In this document: positions 39,078 through 48,890 of the stretch, one piece after another | How positions within the stretch are numbered: the first letter of the stretch is position 1 | How the letters are laid out: each line of letters begins with the position of its first letter | NCBI RefSeq assembly: GCF_014467235.1 | Contig: NZ_NKHP01000013.1 | Span: 44,359-108,358, forward strand | Source of the DNA: Xenorhabdus indica | Lineage (GTDB): Bacteria > Pseudomonadota > Gammaproteobacteria > Enterobacterales > Enterobacteriaceae | Length of the DNA: 64,000 bases | Direction: 5' to 3' | Notes under the pieces: generated by a model | What the model was told of the DNA's origin: nothing | The model's database searches: none | Seen by the model: only the letters and a program-made list of their open reading frames with translations | Position numbers and translations under genes: made by a program

Positions 39078-41642
39078 TCAATGATTAAACATTCCTATCG
39101 CATTATCAAATTGTTCAAGTTGATTATCGTCAACCAAATTATTTGCCTTGCCATGAGATTCTATAAAAATTGCTTGTTGTTCTATTGTGGTATATTGGAA
39201 TAAATCAACAACTTCAATTTCCTTATTAAAAAATTCATTCAACTTAATACTCAGTTGTAACAATGTGTATGAAGAACCACCCAAATCAAAAAAATTATCA
39301 CCTGAACTGATATTTTCCTTATTCATTTTTAAAACGTCAGACCACAGAGATAATATATTGACCTCAACTTCACTACTACAAGGTTTCATTTCAATGCTTC
39401 TTGCGATGCTTCTGGGATCAGGCAACCTCGCCACATCGATTTTACCGCTGTTATTTTGCGGGAATTCTTCAACCTTAATGAAATAACTCGGAACCATGTA
39501 ACCTGGCAAACGTTCAACCAATGCTTTCTTCAAAACCTCTCCGTTAAATTCAATATTGGTATATATATAAGCCACTAAAAATTTATTGTCTGAGTCTTGG
39601 GAGTTAACCATAACAAAAACATCACAAATCGCTTTCGAACCGGGCTCAAGCCCATTGATTTGTTCATTAATCGTTTTTTGAGTAATGACTTCTATTTCCC
39701 CCAATTCAATTCTATAACCATTAATTTTGACCTGATTATCAGATCGGCCAAGATAAATTAAGCCATTCTTTCCTGAATATTGGGCAAGATCACCGGTTCT
39801 ATAATATTTTTTACCTTCGATAGTAATAAACTTTTCGGCGGTTAACTCTGGATGATTTATGTAGCCTTTTGCAAGCCCCTTTCCAGCAATGGCAATTTCA
39901 CCAATTGCGCCTTCAGGTAACCGTCTTAAAAAGTCGTCAATCAATATAATCTCTTCACCCGGCATCGGAAAACCAATGGGAATTGTCGGTGTTTGAATTT
40001 CACTCTGCTCGTTAAATTCAAAAGAAGTGGATTGCACACAACATTCTGTCGGGCCGTAAGCATTAGAAGCATTAGGAACCGACTCCCAACATTTGGCAAA
40101 ATTATACCAATTATGTTTTTCCAACAATTCACCACCAATCATAAGATGATTGACCGTACAACGAATTGAATGTTCTGCGAATTGTGTTCGGATCATACGT
40201 AAATGTGTCGGTGTACAATCTGCAATCTGGATAGCATTCTTGCCCCAGAATTCAACCACCCTTTTTCCATTCCGCCTGACGGACTCAGGCACCATATGAA
40301 GAGTATGGCCGAGTAACAATGCCGGATATAGTTGTTGTACTGAGGCGTCAAAACTCATTGCAGACATCATGGCTACATTCAGAGTACCCTGATAATGTTG
40401 ATAAACTCTGTCATGTAATCCTAAAACCAGATTTATGACAGCAGCATGCGAAACTTCAACACCTTTTGGCGCACCTGTTGAACCAGACGTAAAAATAACA
40501 TAAGCAGAATCTTCTGACGTTATATGATACTGTTCACCGATATCAATATTGGTATCGCTATCAAGCGATACATAAACAATATTCTGACAATCTTCAAGCT
40601 CACAGATCGTTTCATCAGAAACAATGACATGCTTAATCAAGGCGGTATCTTTAACATGTTTCTTTCGCGAAGCAGGCCAATTTATATCAAGCGGACAATA
40701 TTTAGCCCCTATTTTTAAAACAGCCAGCATAGCAACAATGGCGGCACATGAACGATTCATATGAATACCGACGGTATCATATTGTTTAATTCCCTGGCTT
40801 AACAATGTAGTGGCAAACATTGAGCTTAATTTATCTAATTCGATATAACTGAGGGTGCAATGTTCATCTGTGATCGCTGTGCGCAAAGGATGCTGTTTTA
40901 CTCGTTCTTCAAATAAAGAATGAATAGTAGAATGACTGTCAATTTCAGGTGTAAAGTGATGGGCATATACACCCGATTCTTCCGATAGTTTGAGCGCACC
41001 GAGCGACTTCTGAGAACGAATCTGCTGGCTCAACAACACGACCATTTTAATAATTTCGGTATAATAATTAACATGATAAGGTGAATAAACTTCACAACTT
41101 ATTATTTCATCATCATGTTCAAAAAATACTTGAGAAACAGATAAATTATAAATTTCTTTATTCACCGTCTGACAGTTTTTCAATAGAATACACGATGTGA
41201 AAAATTTAGGTTGTTCACAAATTTCGTGAAATGAACCTATTCTATACTGTAATAAATTCTGGATATCTTTTGATACTGTCTTTATGAGATCGACCAAAGA
41301 TTGTTCAGGTGAATATTTTGTCGGAATACATATTATCTGAGGTTCTTCACCATCATCGAGATAACTTGTGGTTAAAATTAAAGAGCTTTGGCTTCTCTGC
41401 ATTATTGACTGAGCAAAACCCATCAGTGATATCAGTAAAGTACTTAATCGTTTATCTGAACCATTCGCCATGGATAAGATATTTTGTGATTCTTCACGTG
41501 AAAACACTATTTTTTGTCGGTTCACGCCATCATGATTGAATATCAGAGATTTTTCAAACTCAGAGGGTTCATGATCATTAATTATTCTCTTCCAAAAATA
41601 TTCTTTATCAATGTTTGTATTTAATTCATTTTTTACATTCAT
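39078..41642 (-). CDS. xcnK: NRPS adenylation-PCP protein XcnK with a partial condensation-like N-terminus
   Basis: An 854-residue NRPS module. Residues ~1-225 resemble the C-terminal half of a condensation domain (YFWKRIIND start) but lack HHxxxDG. The adenylation domain (~240-740) has YVIFTSGSTGAPKG, FDASVQ, NAYGPTE, YRTGDL, NGYRIELGE and NNSGKI. The PCP (~760-835) has Ser791 in DLGGSSY. It supplies the amino acid that the XcnH condensation domain joins to the dihydroxy acid; in known xenocoumacins this is leucine. My by-eye specificity code (D-A-Q-D-M-G-A-V-Q-K) is not a standard leucine code, so the substrate call depends on pathway homology. Confidence 0.85.
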   Translation of the reverse strand: MNVKNELNTNIDKEYFWKRIINDHEPSEFEKSLIFNHDGVNRQKIVFSREESQNILSMANGSDKRLSTLLISLMGFAQSIMQRSQSSLILTTSYLDDGEEPQIICIPTKYSPEQSLVDLIKTVSKDIQNLLQYRIGSFHEICEQPKFFTSCILLKNCQTVNKEIYNLSVSQVFFEHDDEIISCEVYSPYHVNYYTEIIKMVVLLSQQIRSQKSLGALKLSEESGVYAHHFTPEIDSHSTIHSLFEERVKQHPLRTAITDEHCTLSYIELDKLSSMFATTLLSQGIKQYDTVGIHMNRSCAAIVAMLAVLKIGAKYCPLDINWPASRKKHVKDTALIKHVIVSDETICELEDCQNIVYVSLDSDTNIDIGEQYHITSEDSAYVIFTSGSTGAPKGVEVSHAAVINLVLGLHDRVYQHYQGTLNVAMMSAMSFDASVQQLYPALLLGHTLHMVPESVRRNGKRVVEFWGKNAIQIADCTPTHLRMIRTQFAEHSIRCTVNHLMIGGELLEKHNWYNFAKCWESVPNASNAYGPTECCVQSTSFEFNEQSEIQTPTIPIGFPMPGEEIILIDDFLRRLPEGAIGEIAIAGKGLAKGYINHPELTAEKFITIEGKKYYRTGDLAQYSGKNGLIYLGRSDNQVKINGYRIELGEIEVITQKTINEQINGLEPGSKAICDVFVMVNSQDSDNKFLVAYIYTNIEFNGEVLKKALVERLPGYMVPSYFIKVEEFPQNNSGKIDVARLPDPRSIARSIEMKPCSSEVEVNILSLWSDVLKMNKENISSGDNFFDLGGSSYTLLQLSIKLNEFFNKEIEVVDLFQYTTIEQQAIFIESHGKANNLVDDNQLEQFDNAIGMFNH

Positions 41643-41763
41643 TATATCGATATCCTATCATTTGAGTGTTGACTTAATTGATCTCATAAATTAGCTGACC
41701 TAATTAACGTTCTCATTGACATTTTTCAAAGAATGTATTTAAAATCCATAAAGTTAGTTAAAA

Positions 41764-42087
41764 TCAATCATCGTTATAAACCTCATGAGCGTTTTCAATT
41801 CCCATGAAAACTTTAGAGATATTCAAATACCCTTCAGAGAAGACTCGTGTGTTTCTCATATCCTGCAACATACAATAATAGTCACTTAAATTTTCTGTTT
41901 CTATAATAACAAAATCCTGAAATTCTGCGGTAAAACCCTCAGTATCTATCGTTCTCAGGCTAATGGATGAACTGTATTTTTTTAATATCTCTGGCAAATG
42001 TTCATTTTGCAATTTTTTCCGTTCATTCCGATTAAGCGCATTCCATTTCTGATGTAAAATTAATGTCCAAATAATGACGTATTTCAT
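41764..42087 (-). CDS. xcnJ: Darcynin-like small protein XcnJ
   Basis: A 107-residue protein of unknown biochemical role, conserved in position in the xcn cluster. The start (KYVIIWTLILHQKWNALNRNERKKLQNEHLPEILKKY) and the ferredoxin-like alternation of strands and helices (FTAEFQDFVIIETENLSDYYCMLQDMR) resemble the darcynin/dimeric alpha-beta-barrel group. There is no signal peptide. It lies eight bases after xcnI and is probably translated with it. Candidate roles are a cyclase-like or chaperone function, but nothing here proves either. Confidence 0.7.
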   Translation of the reverse strand: MKYVIIWTLILHQKWNALNRNERKKLQNEHLPEILKKYSSSISLRTIDTEGFTAEFQDFVIIETENLSDYYCMLQDMRNTRVFSEGYLNISKVFMGIENAHEVYNDD

Positions 42088-42095
42088 TTTATTTC

Positions 42096-42827
42096 CTATA
42101 TAATTTTATTTATTTCAAATGTTATTTTATTGATGACTTCACTTTTAACTTCTTGTAAATAAAAGTGCCCACCCTGGAATCCATAGATTGTACATCGACC
42201 TGAAATATAGCCCGGCCAATCTTTCATCATTTCATATGTCACCTCTGAATCTTTTTTACCATAAAACAAACCTACTGCGGTTTTATTATCAATTTTTGAT
42301 TCACTCATGATAAAATCATCAATGACTTTAAAATCTTTCCTGATTATTTCAAGCATGATTTTCATTGCATGTTTATCTTCAATTAATTCACTGACATCCC
42401 CTAATGTTTTTAAATAATCTAAAAACTGATTTTCCGTCATTAAGTCGCGATGAACTAATTCTGCTCTTTTTATATGAGGTGGTTTGAATGCAGATAGGCC
42501 AATCCACAGTGGGTATATACAGCGCGCTTGCAATTTTAAAGTCAATTCATAAGTAATTAATGCCCCCATACTATGCCCAAAAAACGCAAATGGTTTATCG
42601 GTCTTAATCACAGGCAATAACGCCTCTAAAATGTCTTCCATCGATTCCAGGCACGCTTTGCCAAAACTCAATCCCCGACCAGGAAGTTCTATCGCAATGA
42701 ACTCTATCCAATCAGGTAATTCTTGTTGCCATGTTCTGTAAAACATGTGAGATCCCCCCGCATGATGCAGGAGATATAATCTCAATTTCGCATTTATCGG
42801 TGTATTTAAATGAATTTTATCTAACAT
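42096..42827 (-). CDS. xcnI: Type II thioesterase XcnI
   Basis: A 243-residue alpha/beta hydrolase of the external thioesterase family that frees carrier domains from wrong or stalled acyl groups. It has LHHAGGSHMFYRTW near the start, the nucleophile elbow GHSMG, and the catalytic His in GFQGGHFYL. It is stand-alone, so it is an editing enzyme and not the chain-releasing domain. It follows xcnH by 135 bases. Confidence 0.9.
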   Translation of the reverse strand: MLDKIHLNTPINAKLRLYLLHHAGGSHMFYRTWQQELPDWIEFIAIELPGRGLSFGKACLESMEDILEALLPVIKTDKPFAFFGHSMGALITYELTLKLQARCIYPLWIGLSAFKPPHIKRAELVHRDLMTENQFLDYLKTLGDVSELIEDKHAMKIMLEIIRKDFKVIDDFIMSESKIDNKTAVGLFYGKKDSEVTYEMMKDWPGYISGRCTIYGFQGGHFYLQEVKSEVINKITFEINKII

Positions 42828-42873
42828 ATTAACTCTATAAATAAGATGTTGTCGGATTATTGATGTAATTCAA

Positions 42874-42910
42874 CATCCCCAGCCACATAATCATTTACGG
42901 ACTGGGAATG
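42874..42910 (-). promoter_or_regulatory. Imperfect hairpin between xcnH and xcnI
   Basis: Arms CATCCCCAG (42874-42882) and CTGGGAATG (42902-42910), one mismatch, 19-base loop. It lacks a T tract and is one of several stems in gaps of this gene cluster. Confidence 0.4.
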
Positions 42911-42962
42911 TATTTACAGCCATTAAAAAACTTGAAAATGCTTTGGTATTAAACAGATATGG

Positions 42963-45900
42963 CTAAAAATTAAAATCCAGAAAATCACTCTCCGTCACTT
43001 CATCATGATGATTTTCATTGTTTGCATTCAATATAAATTTAATGTCTTTATCAGGATAAGCGATAATGTTATTTAACAATGTAATATATCGATACTTGAA
43101 ATACTCCATTGTTTCCTCTTTAAATAAATTCTTTTTGTATTCAATGTTAAATTCATAGCCTGAATAATTTTCCTTAACAAAAAAGGTAATATCAAATCGG
43201 GTATTTTCCTGATGGAGATCATAACGAGAGAATTTAACTTCAGGTAATACAAAATCTGCCATTCCAATATTCATATAGGAAAATACGGTATCAAAAATCG
43301 GTGTTCTATTTAACCTTGGCTTAATATTAAGCTCCTTCACCATATTTTCAAACTGAAAGTCAGCATTCTCAAATGAGGCTATCGTTCTTTCAGCTACCCT
43401 TTTGACAAAGTGCTTAAAGGGTAATTCACCGTTACACTCAAAGACAATCGGCAACAAGTTTACAAACATACCAATGATATCTTGTAGTTCATTTTGCGGT
43501 CGTCCCAATATTGGTGTACCTACGGCAAATTCATCTTGTCCGGATATATCTTTCATCAAAAGCGCATAAGACGAAATGAAAAGCATAAATTTTGTGATAT
43601 TTTCGCACCCTGCCAGCTCATCAAGTTGATCACTCAATGCTTTATCAATCACAAAATCTATCCGGCCACCTATATTACCGACCTCGTTTGTTCGGGCATA
43701 ATCTATAGGTAATTTAAGCTCCGGTACATTTTTTAACGTTGATAACCAAAACGCCTTCTGTTTCAATATACGACTATCATTAACCATTCTTTGTTGCCAA
43801 ACCGTATAGTCTTTATATTGTATTTCTAACGGTTTCAGTTCCTTATCCTGGTAAAGCTCTAAAAAGTCCCTTACGAAAATATCTTGAGAAAGCCCATCCG
43901 AAATAATATGGTGTAAATCCAAGAAGAATATGTAGTGTCCTTTCCGAACTTCAATTAGGGTCACTCTTATCAATGGTGGCTCGTCTAATTTAAATGGCTT
44001 AATAAGACTATTAACCTTAATTTTCACCTCATCATCACTCATATTAGATGAGTCAAGCTTTAAATATTCCACATTTATTTCAATGTCATCATGATATTTT
44101 TGTCTTGGTTCGCCATCATAAAGAATAAATGATGCTCTCAGTGAATCCTGTCGTTTAAATAATAATTGAAGTGTTTTGTTAAACTTGTCCCTGTCTAGTT
44201 TACCAACAATGTTAAATGCGGCTGTTTCGTTATAAGCAACCGAATTTTTATCCATAATCTGTTGCAGATAAAGCCGTCGCTGTCCGGATGATAGCGGGTA
44301 GGTTTCCTGAGCTTCTGCTGGCAATATCATTTGATACTCTGATTCTGCCTGTGAAGCAGATAAAATAACAATGTCTTCGATCGTCGGGTTCTTAAAGAAG
44401 TGTGTTAATGAGACATCTATTTTGCAATTTTTGTGTACCCTCGATAATAATGTTATCGCTTTGAGTGAATTACCGCCCAGTTCAAAGAAATCATCTTTTA
44501 AGCCAATCGGTTCAATTCCCAGAAAATCTTGCCAAATTGAGGCTAATTTTTTCTCAATATCACTTTTTGGTAAGACATATTCAGAATCTAAATCAGGTCT
44601 TTTTGCGTAATTCCCATGTTGAATGGCTGTCTCATTATCGTGGATAGCAGGAGCCGACCATTGGGCAATACGTGCATTGATATCCGCAGTTGAGATCACA
44701 ATGGCTTGTTTTTCCCGATAATTGAGTACCTTTTCTAATAAAGCAATTCCTTCACTTCTTGTTACAAGCAAGTGTGACAGGCTACTGCCCACTCCCGCAT
44801 TAATTTTTTCTTTCTCTGCTAATTCCCAGCCATCCCAGTTGATTAATGCCCATGTTTTTCTATTTCTCCGATTATGGCGTAATACAAACGAATCTAAATA
44901 GGCACTGGCGGCCGCATATGCGAAAAACCCTACACCTCCGAGAATAGGTGCCAAAGAAGAAACGATCAGGCAAAAGTCATAATCAACAGGTTCCAAAACT
45001 TGTTCTAATACCGTTATCCCTTTTTGCTTAGGAACGAGATGGCTATCAATATACCCTATCTCCGTTTCACTTATTGATCTAAACGAAGCGTCATCGCTTA
45101 ACCCCGCCAAGTAGAATACACCATCAATACGGCCATATTTGGCAACCAAATCATGGATAAGTTTTTTCATGGCGTCATGATCACTCGCATCAACCTGAAC
45201 AAACTCCAGGTTTTTTGCAGCATCGGTGACAGATTGCCACTTCTGGTCATGTTCGTGTTTGGCGCGTGAAGAAATAACCAAATTAGCGTTATACTCTGTA
45301 GCAAGGTATTGGGAGAATGTGTGACCAATAAAACCACGCCCACCAATGAGTAAATACACCCCCTCTTTTTTCAAGCGGGAGGTTTCATCCTTCACAAAGG
45401 GAATAGATGGTAAGAATGCTTCAGTCCATCTCCGGTTATTTCTGTAGATAACCGTTTTATTTCCGCCCTCTTCGATTTCGCGTATTAGCATCTCAGCAGA
45501 GCAATCATCAACATGACCAACATCGATAGCCCGGCAAGATATTTCATGGAATTCTTGTCGAATAATCGTGCTGATAGCCAGCATCGCAGCCGCATTCGGA
45601 TCAATATCAGGTTCATTACAAACTTCACGTGCATTCTGGATAAGTAAGGTAATATTCTTTAAATGATTTATATTGCAAAATGCGCGATGTGATTTGAGTA
45701 AATAAAGTACCGAAGCCAATTGTTCATTAACCGCCAGGTTTACACCGGTACAATCAATGATAATGTCTTCAATTGAAATCTGGTTATTGTTAAGAAATTT
45801 GAATAAATTTGCATGATCTTCACTGTTGAGACCACGAATGGTACTTGGAGCTCCAATTTCCAATTTACATTGCTGACCAAGACTAACTTGAATAACTTTG

Positions 45901-48749
45901 TGATAATGATTGGCTAATGCTTGTTCGTAAAGGGTACTTTGCTCAGAATTATCCCCTAACTTGAATAAAAGCGCTGTCTTAACGTTTTTCTCTTGCTTCA
46001 GGTTTCTTAAAAGATCCTGTTGCCAGACAGATTGATAAAACCAATCTGATATATTTTCATTCTTGGTAATAGGTGTCTGACTCGTTTCTATACTTTCATT
46101 GCCAGAAAACAGATGTAAGAAATTCGCATTTTCAGGCCAGTAGGTACTTCTGTCAAAAGCATAACCGGGCAATGAAATACGTTTGCAATCTGGTGATGTG
46201 CGTATTTTGCTCCATTGAATTTTAACGCCTTGTTGCCATATTTTCCCTAATCCAGCCCAGAATAAGTAAGGATGACTGTTAGCTTTATTATCTTCCGGCA
46301 GTAATTGTATGATTGATTGCGAGGATTCTGGTGTCGTATATCGGCGAATTAAATTAACGAGATCTCTTCCCACTCCCACTTCAATCAACACATAATGATT
46401 ACTGGTATTAAGAATATTTTCCATTCCCTGAACAAAACACACCGTTCTTTCCGCTTGTTCAGCCCAATAGTGAATTGATTTTACGTCTCCGGCAGAAAGT
46501 ATTTTACCCGTCACAGAGGACATGATTGCTGTTTTCGGCGCATTTAACGTAAAGCCAGAAAGTATTTGCAGTAATTCCTCCTTTATTTTCGTCATTGCGG
46601 GGGAATGTGCTGCATGTTTGGATTTGATGGGCGTCGTCAGGATGCGTTTTTTCTTTAATACCTGAGAAAATTCTTCGATGGATTGTTCATCAGATGAAAC
46701 GACACAAGAATCTTTATTATCTATTGCGATAACAATGTGATCAGGGCAAAGCGGCAATACCTCTGATGCAGGCAGTGGGATACTCAGCATGGCGCCAGTA
46801 GGCAGACTTTGCATGAGTTGTCCGCGTCTTACAACAAACTTTAATGCGTCTTCTAATGTAAAAACGTCAGCAATAGTTGCAGCAACCAGCTCCCCAAAGC
46901 TATAACCGATGAGCATTGAGGGTTTGATGTCTATATCAATTAAACATTTGGCAAGCGCATATTCGATAATAAAAATGGCTGGCTGTGCATATTGTGTTTC
47001 GCTAAGAAAATCACCATCGCCATAATTAAACCATTTGTCTTGCAGGGACTCACCAAGATACTCAGAAGCCAAAAGCAGACATGAGTCAACAATTGAACGG
47101 AATAATACGTGATTTTCATAAAGTGACAGTGCCATATTTGAATACTGTGCTCCCTGCCCGGGAAACATAAACACAATATTCTGTTCTGAATCTTTTGCTT
47201 TTACGGGGTTCGTCGTCTCTCTTTCCAGAGCTGAACATAATTCCTGATATGTTGAACCAACAAACGCTTTACGATAACGGTGATGTTTTCTTCCTTCCTG
47301 CAAAACATATGCAATATCATTTAAGCGGTACGGATTAGAACCTTTAAGCGCATTCAGCAAATTCTGTTGATTATTTTGTAGCGCGGTGGGCGTTTCTGCT
47401 GAAATTAAAAATACATTCGGCTGTCCATTATCTTGTACTTTTTCTTGTACTTCTTCTTGCTGATCAGCTTCAGCAATCACGATATGCGCATTCGTTCCCC
47501 CAATACCAAAAGAACTGACGCCTGCCATTCTTTTTTTCCCCACAGGCACTGTCCAATCCATAGGGCTGGCTACCACTTTAAACGGTGTTTCATCTAAATG
47601 CAGCTTATCATTCGGCTTATTGTAATGCAGAGTGGGCGCTAATTGTTTATTCTTCAATGACATAATGGTTTTGATGACGCCCGCAACACCGGCGGCTTCA
47701 TCTAAATGACCAATATTACTTTTTACCGCACTCAACCAACAAACATGATGGGAATTTTGGAATACACGTGCCAGTGCGGTCACTTCAATGGGATCACCAA
47801 TTTCAGTGGCTGTTCCATGACATTCTATGTAACTGATATCTTCAGGCTCCACGCCAGCCAACATATGCGCACTGGCAATAACCTCTGCTTGCCCTTCTAT
47901 ACTTGGCGCCGTGAACCCCACTTTACGTTGACCATCATTATTAACTGATGACCCTTTTATAACCGCATGGATTTGATCATTATCTTCCAAAGCACGATCA
48001 AGGAGTTTCAGAAGCAGAATTCCCACTCCATTGCCACCTACAGTACCATTCGAATGCGCATCAAATGGACGACAGTGCCCATCAGCCGAACGAATCATTC
48101 CCCGCTGGTATGTATAGCCTGATTCCTGAGGTAATGAAATGGCAACCCCACCAGCCAAAGCCAGATCACAATCTCCACTTAATATTGATTGGCAGGCGGT
48201 ATGAATGGCAACTAAAGAAGTTGAGCAGGCAGTATGCACTGACATCACCGGCCCATTTAAACCTAATCGATAAGCTATTCGGGTAATGATAGATTCCGGT
48301 AGGCTCCAATTCACCGCATCAAAGATTTCAGCCGGGGTCAGCTTCTGTTTTAACTGATTAGAAATCCACGGTAAATTGATCGAAGCACCGGCAAATAAAC
48401 CAATTCTGTCTTTATTATTGTCGGGAATATATGCGGCATCTTCCAGGGCATGCCAGCAGCATTCGTGTAATAATCGGCATTGTGGGTCCATTTTATCAAC
48501 TTCGTCTTTGAGATAACCAAATACATTATTATCAAAGGACTTGTAATCATTAAGTATCGCTTTAGCAGGTACAAAGTTAGGATCATTGATCTCTTCTTTG
48601 CTGTACCCATTCTTTATCAACTCTTCATGAGTAAATTTTTTTATACTTTCTTTCCCTGAAATAAGATTTTGCCAAAACATTTGTGGTGTAGTTGCATCAG
48701 GAAAATTACAAGCCATGCCAACGATAGCTATATCAAATGAATTCGTCAT
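42963..48749 (-). CDS. xcnH: Hybrid PKS-NRPS protein XcnH (KS-AT-KR-ACP-C)
   Basis: A 1928-residue protein. KS ~5-430: Cys175 in TACSTS, ECHGTAT and KSNIGH intact. AT ~523-820: the nucleophile motif is GYSFG (Ser617) instead of GHSxG and the specificity motif is HAAH (712-715), unlike the malonyl (HAFH) or methylmalonyl (YASH) types. KR ~1128-1320: GGRGFIG and the FAYAAASAY Tyr. ACP ~1395-1465: Ser1428. Condensation domain ~1483-1928: LSSGQRRLY and HHIISDG at 1613-1619. The predicted role is extension of the arginine-derived chain with hydroxymalonyl-ACP, ketoreduction to the 2,3-dihydroxy acid, then amide formation with the amino acid held by XcnK. The odd AT is the best candidate for the hydroxymalonyl-selective one. 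Confidence 0.9.
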   Translation of the reverse strand: MTNSFDIAIVGMACNFPDATTPQMFWQNLISGKESIKKFTHEELIKNGYSKEEINDPNFVPAKAILNDYKSFDNNVFGYLKDEVDKMDPQCRLLHECCWHALEDAAYIPDNNKDRIGLFAGASINLPWISNQLKQKLTPAEIFDAVNWSLPESIITRIAYRLGLNGPVMSVHTACSTSLVAIHTACQSILSGDCDLALAGGVAISLPQESGYTYQRGMIRSADGHCRPFDAHSNGTVGGNGVGILLLKLLDRALEDNDQIHAVIKGSSVNNDGQRKVGFTAPSIEGQAEVIASAHMLAGVEPEDISYIECHGTATEIGDPIEVTALARVFQNSHHVCWLSAVKSNIGHLDEAAGVAGVIKTIMSLKNKQLAPTLHYNKPNDKLHLDETPFKVVASPMDWTVPVGKKRMAGVSSFGIGGTNAHIVIAEADQQEEVQEKVQDNGQPNVFLISAETPTALQNNQQNLLNALKGSNPYRLNDIAYVLQEGRKHHRYRKAFVGSTYQELCSALERETTNPVKAKDSEQNIVFMFPGQGAQYSNMALSLYENHVLFRSIVDSCLLLASEYLGESLQDKWFNYGDGDFLSETQYAQPAIFIIEYALAKCLIDIDIKPSMLIGYSFGELVAATIADVFTLEDALKFVVRRGQLMQSLPTGAMLSIPLPASEVLPLCPDHIVIAIDNKDSCVVSSDEQSIEEFSQVLKKKRILTTPIKSKHAAHSPAMTKIKEELLQILSGFTLNAPKTAIMSSVTGKILSAGDVKSIHYWAEQAERTVCFVQGMENILNTSNHYVLIEVGVGRDLVNLIRRYTTPESSQSIIQLLPEDNKANSHPYLFWAGLGKIWQQGVKIQWSKIRTSPDCKRISLPGYAFDRSTYWPENANFLHLFSGNESIETSQTPITKNENISDWFYQSVWQQDLLRNLKQEKNVKTALLFKLGDNSEQSTLYEQALANHYHKVIQVSLGQQCKLEIGAPSTIRGLNSEDHANLFKFLNNNQISIEDIIIDCTGVNLAVNEQLASVLYLLKSHRAFCNINHLKNITLLIQNAREVCNEPDIDPNAAAMLAISTIIRQEFHEISCRAIDVGHVDDCSAEMLIREIEEGGNKTVIYRNNRRWTEAFLPSIPFVKDETSRLKKEGVYLLIGGRGFIGHTFSQYLATEYNANLVISSRAKHEHDQKWQSVTDAAKNLEFVQVDASDHDAMKKLIHDLVAKYGRIDGVFYLAGLSDDASFRSISETEIGYIDSHLVPKQKGITVLEQVLEPVDYDFCLIVSSLAPILGGVGFFAYAAASAYLDSFVLRHNRRNRKTWALINWDGWELAEKEKINAGVGSSLSHLLVTRSEGIALLEKVLNYREKQAIVISTADINARIAQWSAPAIHDNETAIQHGNYAKRPDLDSEYVLPKSDIEKKLASIWQDFLGIEPIGLKDDFFELGGNSLKAITLLSRVHKNCKIDVSLTHFFKNPTIEDIVILSASQAESEYQMILPAEAQETYPLSSGQRRLYLQQIMDKNSVAYNETAAFNIVGKLDRDKFNKTLQLLFKRQDSLRASFILYDGEPRQKYHDDIEINVEYLKLDSSNMSDDEVKIKVNSLIKPFKLDEPPLIRVTLIEVRKGHYIFFLDLHHIISDGLSQDIFVRDFLELYQDKELKPLEIQYKDYTVWQQRMVNDSRILKQKAFWLSTLKNVPELKLPIDYARTNEVGNIGGRIDFVIDKALSDQLDELAGCENITKFMLFISSYALLMKDISGQDEFAVGTPILGRPQNELQDIIGMFVNLLPIVFECNGELPFKHFVKRVAERTIASFENADFQFENMVKELNIKPRLNRTPIFDTVFSYMNIGMADFVLPEVKFSRYDLHQENTRFDITFFVKENYSGYEFNIEYKKNLFKEETMEYFKYRYITLLNNIIAYPDKDIKFILNANNENHHDEVTESDFLDFNF

Positions 48750-48791
48750 ATATTAACAACCCAATTTTATATAGATAATTTAAACAACTTG

Positions 48792-48819
48792 ATCTCCGAC
48801 TCTATGTTTTATCGGAGAT
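48792..48819 (-). promoter_or_regulatory. Hairpin between xcnG and xcnH
   Basis: Perfect 8-bp arms ATCTCCGA (48792-48799) and TCGGAGAT (48812-48819), 12-base loop, in the 141-base intercistronic gap just upstream of xcnH. It lacks a T tract. Confidence 0.5.
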
Positions 48820-48890
48820 AAAGGCATTATTGAAATAATCTGTCAAAATACGTATATCACGGTATAATTCACCAGCTCATTAACATAAGC

